A stretch of DNA of 64,000 bases from Phylloscopus collybita (taxonomy: Eukaryota > Chordata > Aves > Passeriformes > Phylloscopidae): the NCBI GenBank assembly GCA_027886175.1, contig JAJNNQ010000143.1:186001-250000 (forward strand), read 5' to 3'. Made by a program: the position numbers and the translations under genes. Under the pieces are notes generated by a model. It had not been told where the DNA came from and made no database searches. It saw nothing but the letters and a program-made list of their open reading frames with translations. Positions 24,631 through 36,514 of the stretch are shown in pieces (the stretch's first letter is position 1; the number at the start of each line of letters is the position of its first letter).

Positions 24631-27600
24631 GATTTGCAGATCAAAGGCCATGTGCTGAAAAGTTAAGTTTATATGATTTCCCACCTCCATGCAATAGCAA
24701 TAGTGGTTGTAAATATAAAAATGTGTAACTGGTAATTGTGGTTTTTTCTCTGCAGTTTAGGATCTCGAAAGGATCTCAACTACCTTTAAACAAGTAAATT
24801 TTAAAAATGTATTCACAGGCAAAGAGTAAGTGTGCCAAATTTGGGGGTAAAAAAGGTAAAGGATACAATGTTGAATAGAGTCTGACATTCTTGCAGCAGG
24901 CAAATTCTTCAGTCTAGCTAAGGCCTTCAAGCTAGCTAAGGCTAGTTCCATTCAGAGAGAAATGCTTCTATCCCTTGCTTTGGGCACTGACACAGCCACC
25001 ACCTCTGTGCCAGCAGAAAAAACAGAGAAGGCTAATGTCCTGGGGTGACTTTGTGATGCTTGTATCCCCAATTTTCTGTTCTGTAAGAGACCAGAAAGGA
25101 AAGGATAGGAATTTTGTCTATCAAACTCTGAAACCTATGAATGCAAATTTTTTTTTTTAAAAATGGAAGGAAGACTAAAACAGCTTTCCATAAAATTCAT
25201 GAAGCTCTTGTCCAGCACAGAGCTGCCAGTGCTCTCAAATACATCCAGGTACAGAAACAACACTATCATTGGCACTTCCACATTTACTCAGTGAATATTT
25301 GAAACAACTGACAAGGGCCTCTCAGGCTGTCAATTCACACCTCACTTGATGACCTCTGAGGAACATTCCCTGAACAAGACCTATTAGCCAGTGTCTGCAT
25401 TATGAAAGCACTGTGAAGAACACAGTGCAACCTTGTGAGCTAGATGAAAAGGCATAAGTCGTAGATACCTGCTTGGTTCCATGTACCCAGGCCATTTCTA
25501 TAAAAATGGAAAACCTGGATAACTCCCCTGGTACAACACCCGAACTCTTAATCCTTTACAGTTTAAATTAAGAACAATTCAATTCCTCCAGCTGCATCTT
25601 TCCAGAAAATGTAAACTCCTGGAATGCTGTTCAAGTCAAGGAGAGGCCACCAACACTTCCAGGTGTCAGCCCAAGCATTCTGCTTGGAAAGCGCTGTGGT
25701 GACACCGTGCTGGACAAGGAGATAGCACCAAGTGATAAAGAGAATGGAATGTTAACATTAACATCTTATCTTCATCAAAAAAATGAGAGTTTTCATACGT
25801 AAGCCCTTCTGATTCCAGTGATAATTATTATAACCTGGGCTGTTTATTTCCAAAGCAAAATACCACGCATTTCTTCTACCACACAATTTACACTACCAGT
25901 GAGGTGACCTGTGTGGGCTGTGAAAGGTGAGAAGTTCACCAATCCAGGTGTGGCAAAACCAGAAGTCCCCTACAGGCATGCTGTGTACTGGCTGGGAAAA
26001 CAGACAGGTAGCTACAGGTGGATATTCACAGGGGAAGCAACAAGAAGAATGTAACTAATGGTAGAAAATGAAGATGTGAGTGGCAGATCTGAGTACCTTA
26101 TCCTGGAGATGACCAGTGCCCATCCAGCAGGTACTGAAGAAGACTTCCTAGCTGGGAAGAGCTAATTTAAACCTGCACTGAGAAGCATGGGAACCCCACA
26201 GATCGATAAGCACCCAACAAGAACTAATCATGTTTACTTGTGGCAAGTGGTGTAATGAATTACCACAAAGAATACCAAAGAATATTACTACTACTATAAC
26301 TAATACTCCTCTTATCAACTGCATCCTCCAATGTCACTTCCTCTGAGCCAGTCCACTCTGCCAGATCAGCATCTTCCTGCCAGCACTAGCACAAACTATC
26401 ACGGAAGTAACTGGCTATTCAAATTACCAGTTTATGTCAGCAGCAGCAAGCTGGCATCTTAGGATTTCTTTCTCAACATAGCATTTCCCATATGCCTAAA
26501 GGCAAACATTTTCCATCCCCAGTACAAAGCACAGACACATTCTTCCTGACTAAAACAGGTCACTTTTCAAAGAGCTTAAACCTACCTGTACCAGACAAGG
26601 CAGCTGAACACCTGGAGTCACATCTGTGTAGCCCAAGAGGAAGCAAGAAACTTATCTTGTGGATGGAGCAGGAGACCAGATATTATGTCATGATGAATTA
26701 GCAGGAGATGTTCTCATTGACCTTAAGCAGGAACAGCTCTAAGAGAGCAGGCTGAGGATGCATTTGGATCCAGCTCTGAAACGAGAAAGTACATACTGGG
26801 TGAGAGGGAAGTAACATACAATAAAAATAGCATTTCCTAGAACAGCATAAACCCATGTGACACTTCATAAGCAGCACAACTTGGGGAAAAAAAAAGAGGG
26901 GGGAGAAGAGCAAGAAAGGGAAGAGGAGACTGCCATAGCAGTTTGGGACTATGCACATAGGTGCATATCCAGGCTGCCAGGACAGCAGTTTTGCCCAGGC
27001 ACTGGCCCATCCATGTGGGCTCTTCGATTTCTCCACAGGACCCAGCTTGTATTTGTGGTGTCTGGAGAGAATATGTGAACCTTAGACTGTAGGCTGCTTG
27101 CCTATAACCTGTCAACCTATTGAGCAGGCTCTGATAAGAACCACAGGGTGGGTAGGATTGGAGTGGATCCCTGGAATTTGCCTGTCCCAAGAAGCAAGGG
27201 TATCTCCTCAACCGTGGGAAGGCAGGCCAGATTAGGAACACTTAGCAAGTCAGCTTGCTTTCATCCTTAAAAAAATCAACTCCTTAACTCAAAATCAACT
27301 CCTACCAGAACACTTCAGCATTTTATCAGGCACCATTAGCTGCCCCAGTAGGATAGGGAGAGTGTGGCAGACTGGAATAATTAATGATCGTACAGATTTA
27401 GGGCACAGTCACTCAGCTTTGGTGCCTGCATGCTATGACAGGTCCCAAAGAAGACGAACCAGGCTAAGAAGGAAAAGGGACCTGTTCCATGAAGAGCTGA
27501 GCCAGCTGCACCTGCACATACAAAGCCCTGCTGCTCCTGACAGTTCTGCTCTGTAGCTGATGAAGAAAAGCAGCGTTACAGCAGAACAGGTGTGAGCACC

Positions 27601-29450
27601 AGCACATAGAGCATTCTCAAGCATAAGCTCACACCTCGACATGCAGATAGAAACAACTGTTCAAAGAATGGAGAGGCAAGAAAGGGAAGTATGAGCATTG
27701 CACTGCCAGCCTGGGCAGTGCCAGGCAGCATGAGTAGAGCAGGTAACTCCACCAGGGACAGGACCAAGGCTCTGGATCTAGTTGGGTCAGGAAAAGGGAA
27801 GAACAAAGGGCAAAAAGAAGATAACGGTGAATTCTACCAAAACAGAGCTGTAGTCAAGGAAGGACAGAGCCCAGACACGCAGGGGCTGAGGAAAACACCA
27901 CAGTGAAGGCAGAGCAAGTGAGAAGGGAGAGTGCATGAGATACAGAAAGGAACGTTACTGCAGCGCTGAGGAAAAGGAGGAGAGCAAAGGCTGTGTCCTC
28001 ACCCTGCCTTAGAGGCAAGGCCAAGCTGCAAGTTCCTCCTCACAGAGAGGTCAGGGGATTCAGCGAGGGAAGACGGGCTTGTTCTGCTGGTGGTGTCCCC
28101 ATGGAAAACAGCAGATCCTTGATTGCTCCTGAGACAACACCAAGGAACTGGTTATTTTCAGAAGCTGCAGGCCTTCCTTGAATGGGTGGTAGAATGAAGT
28201 CAGTCTCTCCAAGAAGGGCAGTGCTGACAGAACCAGGCAAGGATAATGCACACTCTCCCAGATCATGCTAACTGGTGAATGACGTTGCTTGCTCCTCAGT
28301 CCCCCATTTTCAATTCTCCCTCAGTTTCTCCAAGCAGCAACTTGCACTCAGGGATCCTCCACAGGCCACGGTCATGGAGGAAATGAAGAGTTCAGGCTTC
28401 AGGGAACAGGAGGGAGGGAAGGAGCAGCAATTTCCAGCAGCAAATGCCTGGTGCCAAATTGAGATGGTTTGCATGTGTGGGAAGTCAGATATTCCAGAAG
28501 GCCACACAGAGCATCAGTCTCCCACAGACACGGATCTGTTAGTCCTGGGGCAGTATCTTGGACCACGTATCTCCCTCTGAAGACAGAACTGAGGGTGTCT
28601 TAGAGGCAGCAAGTCAAATATTCTCTCTCAAAAGCTGCCATCTCCTGTGTGAAGGCTGGTTGTTCCTGGAGCAGCAGAGACAGCAGTCAGTTAGATTCAG
28701 GGCAGCGCTGGGGTGTCTTCCAGGGACAGGGTCTTAAGGAGAGGACCCTCCTCTCCAGAGGATGCATGGGCCATGTCAGGGCGGGATGGGGAAATCCAGA
28801 AGAGTGACAGTGTCTCTCCCTCGGTAAAGTCAGTCCCTGCTAAAGGAGACCCTCCCGAGGGGGCCTGCAGCCCACATTCGGGAGAGGTAAATGACCACTG
28901 GGATACCCCTTTCTGCCGAGCGAGCCGAGTTCTTGCAAGGCAGCAAAGCCGCCGGGGCTCGGCGGAGGACGCGGGGCCGGCGCTGGGACACCCGGCGGGG
29001 GCCAGGCGGGCGCTGCACCGCCTGAAGCCGAGTCCGCGGGGAAGAGGAGGGGGCGCGGCGCGACAGCCGCCAGGGTGTTCCAGCCGCGGCTCCACGAGGG
29101 AGCGGCGGCGGAGGAAAGAGGCACCGCCGGGCGGTACCGGCGACGCGCGGGTCCGCCCGGACTCCACCAAGCTCACGGCCGGGCGAGCCCTGCGGGCAGC
29201 GCCCGGGCGGGAGAGGCAGCGGCGCTGCCCGGGCTCCGTGCCCGGCCCAGGGGTACCGCCGGCGCGGGCGGCTCGCCGATGCCCGGGGCCGGGCCGGGCC
29301 GGGGGCCGCGCGGCGCTCACCGTCCCGTCCATGCTCCGCTCCCGCCGCGGCCGTCCGTGCGCGGGGCGCCTGCGCGGCGCTGCGGACAGCGGCCAGGGAC
29401 CGTCTGGAAAGTGCGCCTCGCCCGCCGCGCCGGGGAGAGGGTCCCGCGCC

Positions 29451-29498
29451 GGGAGAGCCCGGCCCCGGGAGAGCCCGGCCCCGGGAGAGCCCGGCCCC
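29451..29498. repeat. 16-bp tandem repeat, three perfect copies
   Basis: The unit gggagagcccggcccc is repeated three times without a mismatch (29451-29466, 29467-29482, 29483-29498) inside the 29-kb CpG island. Confidence 0.95.
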
Positions 29499-29982
29499 GG
29501 CCGCGCTGCTGCGGAGGGAAGGCGGTGCAGCCGCGGCCCCTTACCCCGCTCCCAGCTCCGCGGGGGCGGTGCGGCGCGGAGCTCCTCCCGGGGACAGGTG
29601 GTTGCGGCGCCCACACCCTCCCAGCCCCAGGGGCCGCTCTGGCTCTGCCGCCTCGACGGCGTTCGAGAAAGGGACGGACTAGCTTCAGGTGCGCCGCCGC
29701 CACGGTCCCCAGCCCCGCCGCCCCTGCTTCTGCCGCCACGGCCACCCCTTTCTCTCCCCACCGGCGCCCGGCACCACCGCCGCAGCACCCTTACTACCGC
29801 AGCCCCGCGGCCCCGCACTCACCGCCCCGCACTCACCGCCGCCCCCTGCCGCCCCCGCCGCCGCAGCCCCGGCGCTCTCGCAGCGCTCCCGGGCCGCCGC
29901 CGCAGCCTCCGCGCGCTCCGCAGCGCCGCCTGCCGCCCGCGCTCCGCATCACCCCCGGCCGCGGGGCCCGACGCAGAGCCCC

Positions 29983-30018
29983 GGCCCCGCCCGGCCCGGC
30001 CCGGCCCGGCCCGGCCCG
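29983..30018. repeat. (CCGGC)n tandem repeat
   Basis: Six to seven CCGGC/GGCCC pentamer units at the upstream side of the 29-kb CpG island. Complementary in type to the GGGCC runs at 7.4 kb and 42.57 kb. Confidence 0.9.
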
Positions 30019-30099
30019 CGCTGCCCGCACCCGCCGGAGCCAGCGGGGCTCGCACCGACAGCCAGTGGGCCGGGGCTCACCGGGAGGCAATGACAATTC

Positions 30100-33000
30100 C
30101 TGTGGCGATGGGGACGGTAGTAGCAGGATGGGAGAGCAAACAGGCCAGGGGAGCTCTGACGCACGTCCAATCCTCCCAATTCAGAACCGGCCCAGAGCTG
30201 TGACCCACTATCCGCACGCTTTTCCTTGTGTTTAGGAGCTGGTGACTCCCGGAGGGTGAAGATGGGGGTAGTGGGCCTGGCGGGCTAGGGGTCTCTGGTG
30301 CAGTGTCAATTTGAACAGCTTAAACACCGGGGGGAGATCTCTGTGACCTGCACTTTGTCAGAGCAATTCGAAGGAATCCTCATCGTGACTTGCCAAAGCC
30401 TTGCAGTCCCTGAGGAGGAAGTTTGGGCAGTATGAGCACTGACCGTGAATCCTTTGGGGTGATGCTTCAAGGAGTTATGAGGGAGCAGTGGAAGGACTGA
30501 GCTCTACCGGCAAGGAGCTCAGCAAACCTGACAGCTTCACATGCTCAAAAACAGGGGATGCCTAAAAGATGAAGTAAAATATTGTAAAGATCACAAGGTG
30601 CATTTAAGTCTCAGTGGGTGTTTTTAAGGAGGGACTGTACACATGCTTTTGGCTTTTCCACTGTATTTTCTGTATCACATTTTCAAGCTTTTTCCTACAG
30701 TTATTTGTACCAGCAAAACACTGTTGCAAATGGAAAATGAGTTTCTGTGGTGCCTGTCACCAGAAAATTGCCCCTTTGAGAATCCATGCTGAGCAACGCT
30801 TCAGTATGCATGCCAAGAAGATAAGGTAAGTGCCTAGTACATCCAGGGAAGTTTGGAATGGGAGAGGGTGACTGCCTTGGCTGAAGTACAGGTCTAGGGA
30901 ATGGTGAACCCTGGGGCAGTGGGGCATGAAAGCATCTGGTATAGTGGGGTTCAGGCCACAACTCCTGGCTCGAGACCAAGCTGGCAGCCAGCACCTGCAC
31001 ATGCTCTGTAGTGCTGTACAGAATATTTCACAATGGATGTGTGACAAGGCAGTGCTCAAAGCCAAACAGAAGACAGCAAACTCCTATTAAAAGAACTCTT
31101 CGTGCTGGAGTTGAGAACAGAGGAGTATGCTGAGCAAGAATATCTTGCTGTAGCTGGGGAAATGTGCACCTGCTAATGAGAACAACCTGTCCTCTATGTG
31201 CTCATCTCATCTGACCAACAGCAACTCCAGAACTTCTGTGAAACAGCTTAGACCATCTGCAAGACCTGGGCTGCACTCTCCAGTGTGCTGGGAACTGGCT
31301 CTGCAGCATTTTGGGGTGAAGCAGCTTGTGAGCTGTGACTGAGTGGAGGACCTGCCCAGACAGACCTGAACTGCTGGTCAGGTGTGCCCCAGGGAGCAGA
31401 GAGGAGGCCACCCTGGGCAGATCCCCCAAGGGAGGTGGGCTATTCCCAGGCTGCATGGCAGAGGCACATCATTTATATTGCAGTCTTGGAGAAGACTGAT
31501 GGCCACCATGATCAGATACAGTATTTGAATTCACAGCATCTGCGTTTGTTTTTTTTTTTTTTAAGTGTACTTGTTAATTTGGAATAGAAGGTCTGACACA
31601 CATGAAAAGGTGGAGAGTTTAGGAGTTAAAATGCAGCTGGGACAGAAGCTTCTTGTGTTTGTAACATATACTATACATCCTTCTCTAGGATCAACAGATT
31701 TATTCCAACAGGATATGTCAGTCAGTCTAAAACAAGCAATGGATGAAATCACCTTCACAACTGAAGACAAGGAAGGAAAATATCCATTGCTGTGGACCCC
31801 AAAGAAAGAGAAATATACAGAAAAGTAAACACACCCAGTGCATGTTGGGGAAAGCAGAGATACCGCATGAGGGTGTGCATTTCTTCAGGGCTACAAGATC
31901 AAACATGACAATCATGGTGATTTGTCTTCATTGGCCAGTATATGACCCCACTGCAGTACATAAAGTCAGTACCATGATCCTCACGTAGTTCATCATTTTT
32001 GGCTGAACTAAAGTGCATCCTTGAAAAATATCTAGTCTTTTTTAGCCGAAGAGACAAAATGGTGGCACAGAGTCAAATCATTAGCACACATAACTCATTC
32101 ACCCTCTCCCTGACAGTGGCAAACACCGTCTGCCTAGAAAAAATTCACAAAAATAAAGTAGACAAAGAGTGCTCCCTCCTTGGCAGCTCTCCTAGCTTTT
32201 ACAGATTTGTAATTCAGAGACCTGCTGTGCCAGAGATGTTTGGTTTGTGTTTAACAGCCTTTGATAGATTTCTCTTTTGCAAATTTCATCCACTGTATGG
32301 TGACAATCATGAAATTTAAGGCCACGAAGGACTTACTCTACCCACTTACATTTGACAAGTACTTTCACATTTGCCTCCAACGATCTCTGTTACACAAACC
32401 AAGTAAATTGTAGCACACTGGAAAAGTTCCACTGTAATTCCACTAGCTACCCACTTTCAGCACTGAAAGCATGTACCTGTTTTCCTTTGGAATGAATCTG
32501 TTGCAGTCATGCCTTACCCCTGGACAACTAAAGACTGCTTTAATATCCAGTGTTTTCATTTAGTACATGTACTCACTCATGTAATCAGATCACTCACAAC
32601 AAGAGTTCACAGAATCATAGGAAGGTTTGGGTTGGGAGAGACTTTTAAAGGCCATCTCGCCCCACCCTGCCATGGACAGGGACATCTCCAACCCATAATA
32701 AGGTCAATAAGGTCACTCCAAGTCCCGTTCAACCTGGCCTTGGAGACTTTCATGGATGAGGTTCTTTGGGCAACCTGTGCCAGTGCTTTTCCAGCCTGAT
32801 TTTAAAAATGTCTCTCTTGCATCTAGTCTGTATTTACCCTCTTTTAGTTTAAATCCAGTTTAAAGGCATTACCTCTTGTCTTACAACTACAAGAATTCTG
32901 CATCTCAAATTGTGAAATACTTCCTACAATCTTCAGTTAAGTTTTATGAACCTCAAATGTGCCTCTTCTTTTCTCTGTTCCCTAGAAGCCTTAAAAGTAG

Positions 33001-35420
33001 GCTGTGTGCTATGTCACCAGGGCCCTTCCTGTTGTCTCACACCAACAGCATCTTTTTCCCTCAGATTGTCTACCTGTAAAGATTTGTTATAATGTCTTAA
33101 ATCCATACAGGGCTGGAACAGAGCCTGGATTTTAGTGTCTAAAACAGTGGGTCCGAGAAAAATGAAGCTGCTTGCACTTTAATACACTCAATTTCTTTAC
33201 AAACTTACCTTTTTTTAACATGCAGTCCTCTCTGGAGGAGTGATACACCATCTTCCCCAAGCATGTAAGTTTGCATTTGACTGTTCTAAGACAAAAGTCT
33301 ATGTGAAGAGCCTCACTCTGCTACACATTCTTCACTATTATCTTCTCTTCATGACTTTTTTGCATATTTTTACATAATCTGCCAATTTTATTTATAGAGA
33401 TCTGATATTTCCTTCCAAATAATCAATTAAGTGTCAAACAACACTGGCTGAAGAACTGTCCCTCAGGTAAAAACCAGAATCCCCAGCTTAGGGATTGGGC
33501 AGTTTGCTGGCAGTATTTCCTGCCTCTCCTCTCCCACAGAGCTGGACTGTAAAAAATAGAAGAATCAGCTTCCCTCAGCTTTCTCCCAAGATACAAGATG
33601 CTCTTAAGAATTTTCAGTTCTGTGTAGTGTTGTATCATCACCTGATGTGCCCTGACACAGGCAGGACTTGCCAACAAGTTGGCAACAACATTCTTGGCTT
33701 TTGGGTTACATCCATCAAATCTCATCCTTTTTCCCATTATTCTCTTTCTTCTCTAATGAAGACTCACTAGTGATTCTTGCTTGGCCTGTCATTTCAAACC
33801 CTTTCCTTTAGCAGCCTGTTTTACATCCCAGACATCCCCACCTGTCACATCCCCTACAGCTCTCAGTCAGCAATTCCTGCATCTCTCAAATAATGCTCAG
33901 CTTGGTGGCATGACACCCACTGTGTCCCTGTGCAGAAGATCTGCTCCTTACTTAGTTTCTTGCAGCACCCAGTGTCCACTTCCAGTGCTTCCAGATGTGT
34001 TATGTAGAACAATGACCCAAGGAATTCTCCTTGGATACTACACTGTACTGAAACCTGCAATTACAAGCTCTGCATCCTTGCTGACACCAGGATGTTACTT
34101 TTCAGGCACCAGAATCCATTCTGCGTTCAAGATGAGCACACCATCCCCAGGGTGAGCAGCACTGGAGCTCTCACTCTGTCCATCTCTGCCGTAGCCCATG
34201 ATCCTACCTGGCCCTCGCTGCATCCCAAGGAGAATTTAACCTGAGCACACACAGGGCTATGCTGCTCACAGGGCAACAGTCAGACCTGGCTTTGCTGCAC
34301 AAACCCCTTGCCCACCAGACAGTCTCAGCCAGCTCATCATACAGAACTGCCTGTGGGTAGCTCTTGGTCATGCCCTGTCATTCTGCCACTCATAAGGCCT
34401 GGGTTTTGTCTAATAGTGAGGCAAGAAATTCTCATGCAAACATCCTTTCTGTCTGACAGCAGGAATGACGAACAGGGTTGTTTTCCTGGACTCTTATCAT
34501 GGCTCTAATGGCAAAAAAGGGAAAACCAGCACTGCAGGGCATGCTGGTTGTGGATCAGAGGCCCACTTGGGGGTCCCCACATCTAAAGGATAAGAAATGA
34601 TGTACACTATTCTATCGTGTTAACTCTAACACATTATGTTTTAAATAGCAACCTACACAGCCTGAGTCTCTTTCCTCCTTGGATCATAATGGATCAGGAT
34701 CTCCTCGTGCAGAAAAACCCACATAATAATAAACGGTTTCCCAGGTAATTTCCCTTGTCCTCACTCTGTGAACGTGTGCTTAGATGTTGCATATAGGTAA
34801 ATCTTTATAAAACAAGGGCTTTGTTAACCTTGTAAAATCATGGCTCAGGCTTGCTACTTTGGCTAAGTAGAAAAGGACTACAGGAAAATGACTCATCTGA
34901 ATTGGAGGTAGAAAAACAAGTTATGTAACTATTACACGTTCACATCATAGTGTATGGTGGTTAGTTGAATTACATTTGGTATGCTAAAATGGAATGTAAC
35001 TGATAACAGCCTAACTGCTTTAAAAGGCCTGGTTTTTGCAATAAAGGGCTCTCCTTTACAGCCTGGGGACTCTGCGTTGCTCTGCTTCATACACTTAGCA
35101 ATAAACACACGTCCCCCCACAAGGCATAAGAGATCTGTGCTCTTCCCATGTAAATGTAACTGAGATGCCTTACTTGTTAAATAACCAAAACTGAGATTTC
35201 TATCCAAGCTGAGCCAATTTTCCTGACTTTGAATACTTCTTTTATGCTTTTCTAATTTTTCAGCATCTCTTTTGATGCCAACACCAGACCTGCAGCTCGC
35301 TCTCCTCATGAGATGAGTGTAGCACATAAAACTTCTCTCCTTCAGCAGTGACGAACAGGGTCAGTCACTTGCCAGCTTACCAAATAAATTCACAAGTTCA
35401 TATCAGGGTTTTGGGCTTTG
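30100..35420. other. Gene-free interval between CpG island and CHPF2 3' side
   Basis: No coding exon recognised. It contains an antisense CR1 block (32608-33120, possibly extending to about 33.5 kb as a diverged part) and AT-rich unique DNA. No poly(A)-anchored transcript can be argued from sequence alone. Confidence 0.5.
32608..33120 (-). mobile_element. CR1 LINE fragment, antisense
   Basis: Antisense CR1: 'cacagaatcataggaagg', 'gccatggacagggacatct', 'aacctggccttggagac', 'gggcaacctgtgccagtgc'. More diverged than other copies. Further antisense CR1-like text ('gtgtcaaacaacactggctg') near 33430 suggests the element or a second older one extends to about 33.5 kb. Confidence 0.82.
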
Positions 35421-35429
35421 ATTTCTGGG

Positions 35430-36000
35430 ATGTTGGCTGGAGAGATGATGCTGGAAAGCTGGAAAAGTAAAAGGATTAGTGGGGTCCTGGTGGATACCAA
35501 GCTAAACATAAGCCAACAGCATCCTGGGCTGCAGCAGAAAGACTGTGACCAGCAGGTCAAGGACAACGACCTGTCCCCTCAGCACAAGTGAGACGTGCCA
35601 GGAGTGCTGTGTCCAGTCTCGGCTTCCCAAAACAAAACAGACATGGACATACTGGAGTTAGTCCAGTAAAGGGACGTGGAAATGTTAAGTAATGAAAGTG
35701 TTTGTTCTAACAGTGAGACTGCAAGAGCTGGGACTGCTTCGCCTGGAGCACAGGCTCAGGGCAGTCTCATCCGTGTGTGTGTCAGTAATGGGAAAGCGTA
35801 AGGAAGACACAAACAGCTGCTGCTCAGTGGCCTCCAGTGATGCTGAGACAAGCAATGAGCACAAGCTGAAAGGCAAGGAATTTCATTTAAACAGGAGAAA
35901 AAAGTTTTGAACTGTAAAAGTTACCATCCACCGCAACATACTGCCAGGAGGGACTACAGAGTCTCCATCCCCAAGATATTTAAACTGGAACCACTCTGGA
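35430..36000 (+). mobile_element. CR1 LINE 3' fragment, partly inside the duplicated segment
   Basis: CR1 blocks run continuously: 'ggattagtggggtcctggtgg', 'agcatcctgggctgcagcag', 'ggagtgctgtgtccagtc', 'ctgcttcgcctggagcac', 'tgctgagacaagcaatgag', 'ggaatttcatttaaac' and 'gagtctccatccccaagata' (partial clauses). The element crosses 35773, the left boundary of the 545-bp duplication. The copy in CHPF2 intron 1 starts in the middle of this CR1, which identifies this locus as the source. Confidence 0.82.
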
Positions 36001-36317
36001 GCTCTAGAAGAGCCAAAACCAACAAAGTGAAAGTGGCTGAACAGCTTTGTCCAGCTAAACCAGACAAGCTGTGCTTAAGCTTCTTGAAAAAGTGAAACAC
36101 AAACACACAGGAGGGTGCAGCAACAGCCCTGAGAGTAGCACAGTCAAGGCAACTTTGTCCAAGCACACAGCACATACTCACTCTCTCCCTGCACTGCTCA
36201 GCAGAGTTACACAGCTTTAAGTAAGGTCCACTCTACAGCTTGTTTAGCTCCCTCATCCCAGAGGCTGCAAAGTTTACAAGTGACGACATTACTCTGCCTG
36301 GAAAGAAAATTAAATTT
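35773..36317 (+). repeat. 545-bp direct repeat, copy 1 (3' side of CHPF2)
   Basis: This block recurs at 40081-40625 with a constant offset of 4308 bp. I found only three mismatches, all near the right end: 36235 A versus 40543 G, 36273 T versus 40581 C, and 36285 G versus 40593 A. This copy begins inside a continuous CR1 element and ends within the TTTATT that is the CHPF2 poly(A) signal on the minus strand. Confidence 0.97.
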
Positions 36318-36320
36318 ATT
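36315..36320 (-). terminator. CHPF2: CHPF2 poly(A) signal AATAAA
   Basis: TTTATT on the plus strand reads AATAAA on the minus strand, about 195 nt after the CHPF2 stop codon. It gives a short 3' UTR. The right end of duplicated copy 1 (36317) falls inside this hexamer, and the intron-1 copy lacks the complete signal. Confidence 0.6.
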
Positions 36321-36514
36321 AAAAACAAAACAAAAACAAACCAAACCCCCTCTACTGAAACAGTCTCATTCCACAGCCCATGTGCTCAGAGCGGGTCTGG
36401 GAAAGTCTTCCTCCTCCCTTGACCTTACATACCCTTCACCCACGGCAAGGCTGGGAAGGGGATGGAAAGTGCCAAGTGTTAAGGTGCTGAGAAGCTCTTG
36501 ATGTTTCTCGTCTC

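Larger units (their letters stand above)
7760..28900. other. Long gene-free stretch, probable upstream intron or intergenic DNA
   Basis: No exon with recognisable protein similarity was found on either strand in about 21 kb. The content is AT-rich unique sequence, a 26-nt T run (8322-8347), a purine microsatellite (10185-10332) and CR1 fragments listed separately. If SMARCD3 is transcribed from the CpG island at 29 kb, this whole region is its first intron. Otherwise it is intergenic. Confidence 0.5.
28920..30095. promoter_or_regulatory. CpG island with minus-strand splice donors, candidate distal promoter
   Basis: Nearly 1.2 kb of CpG-dense DNA. Several good minus-strand donors lie inside it: two GGCG|GTGAGT sites (GT at 29836-29835 and 29822-29821), GGG|GTAAGG (GT at 29544-29543) and ACG|GTGAGC (GT at 29320-29319). 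A GAG|GTAAAT donor on the plus strand is near 28887. This favours a transcription start on the minus strand, possibly bidirectional. The only recognised minus-strand gene further along is SMARCD3 (coding exon at 5148), so a distal SMARCD3 first exon is plausible but unproven. The long open frames (496 codons plus, 373 codons minus) are Arg/Pro/Gly-rich and typical of CpG islands. Confidence 0.6.

Noticed and set aside
28713..30203. A 496-codon plus-strand open frame and a 373-codon minus-strand frame across the 29-kb CpG island
   Set aside because: Both are Arg/Pro/Gly/Ala-rich, overlap on opposite strands and match no domain I know. GC-rich DNA rarely contains stop codons, so long chance frames are expected.
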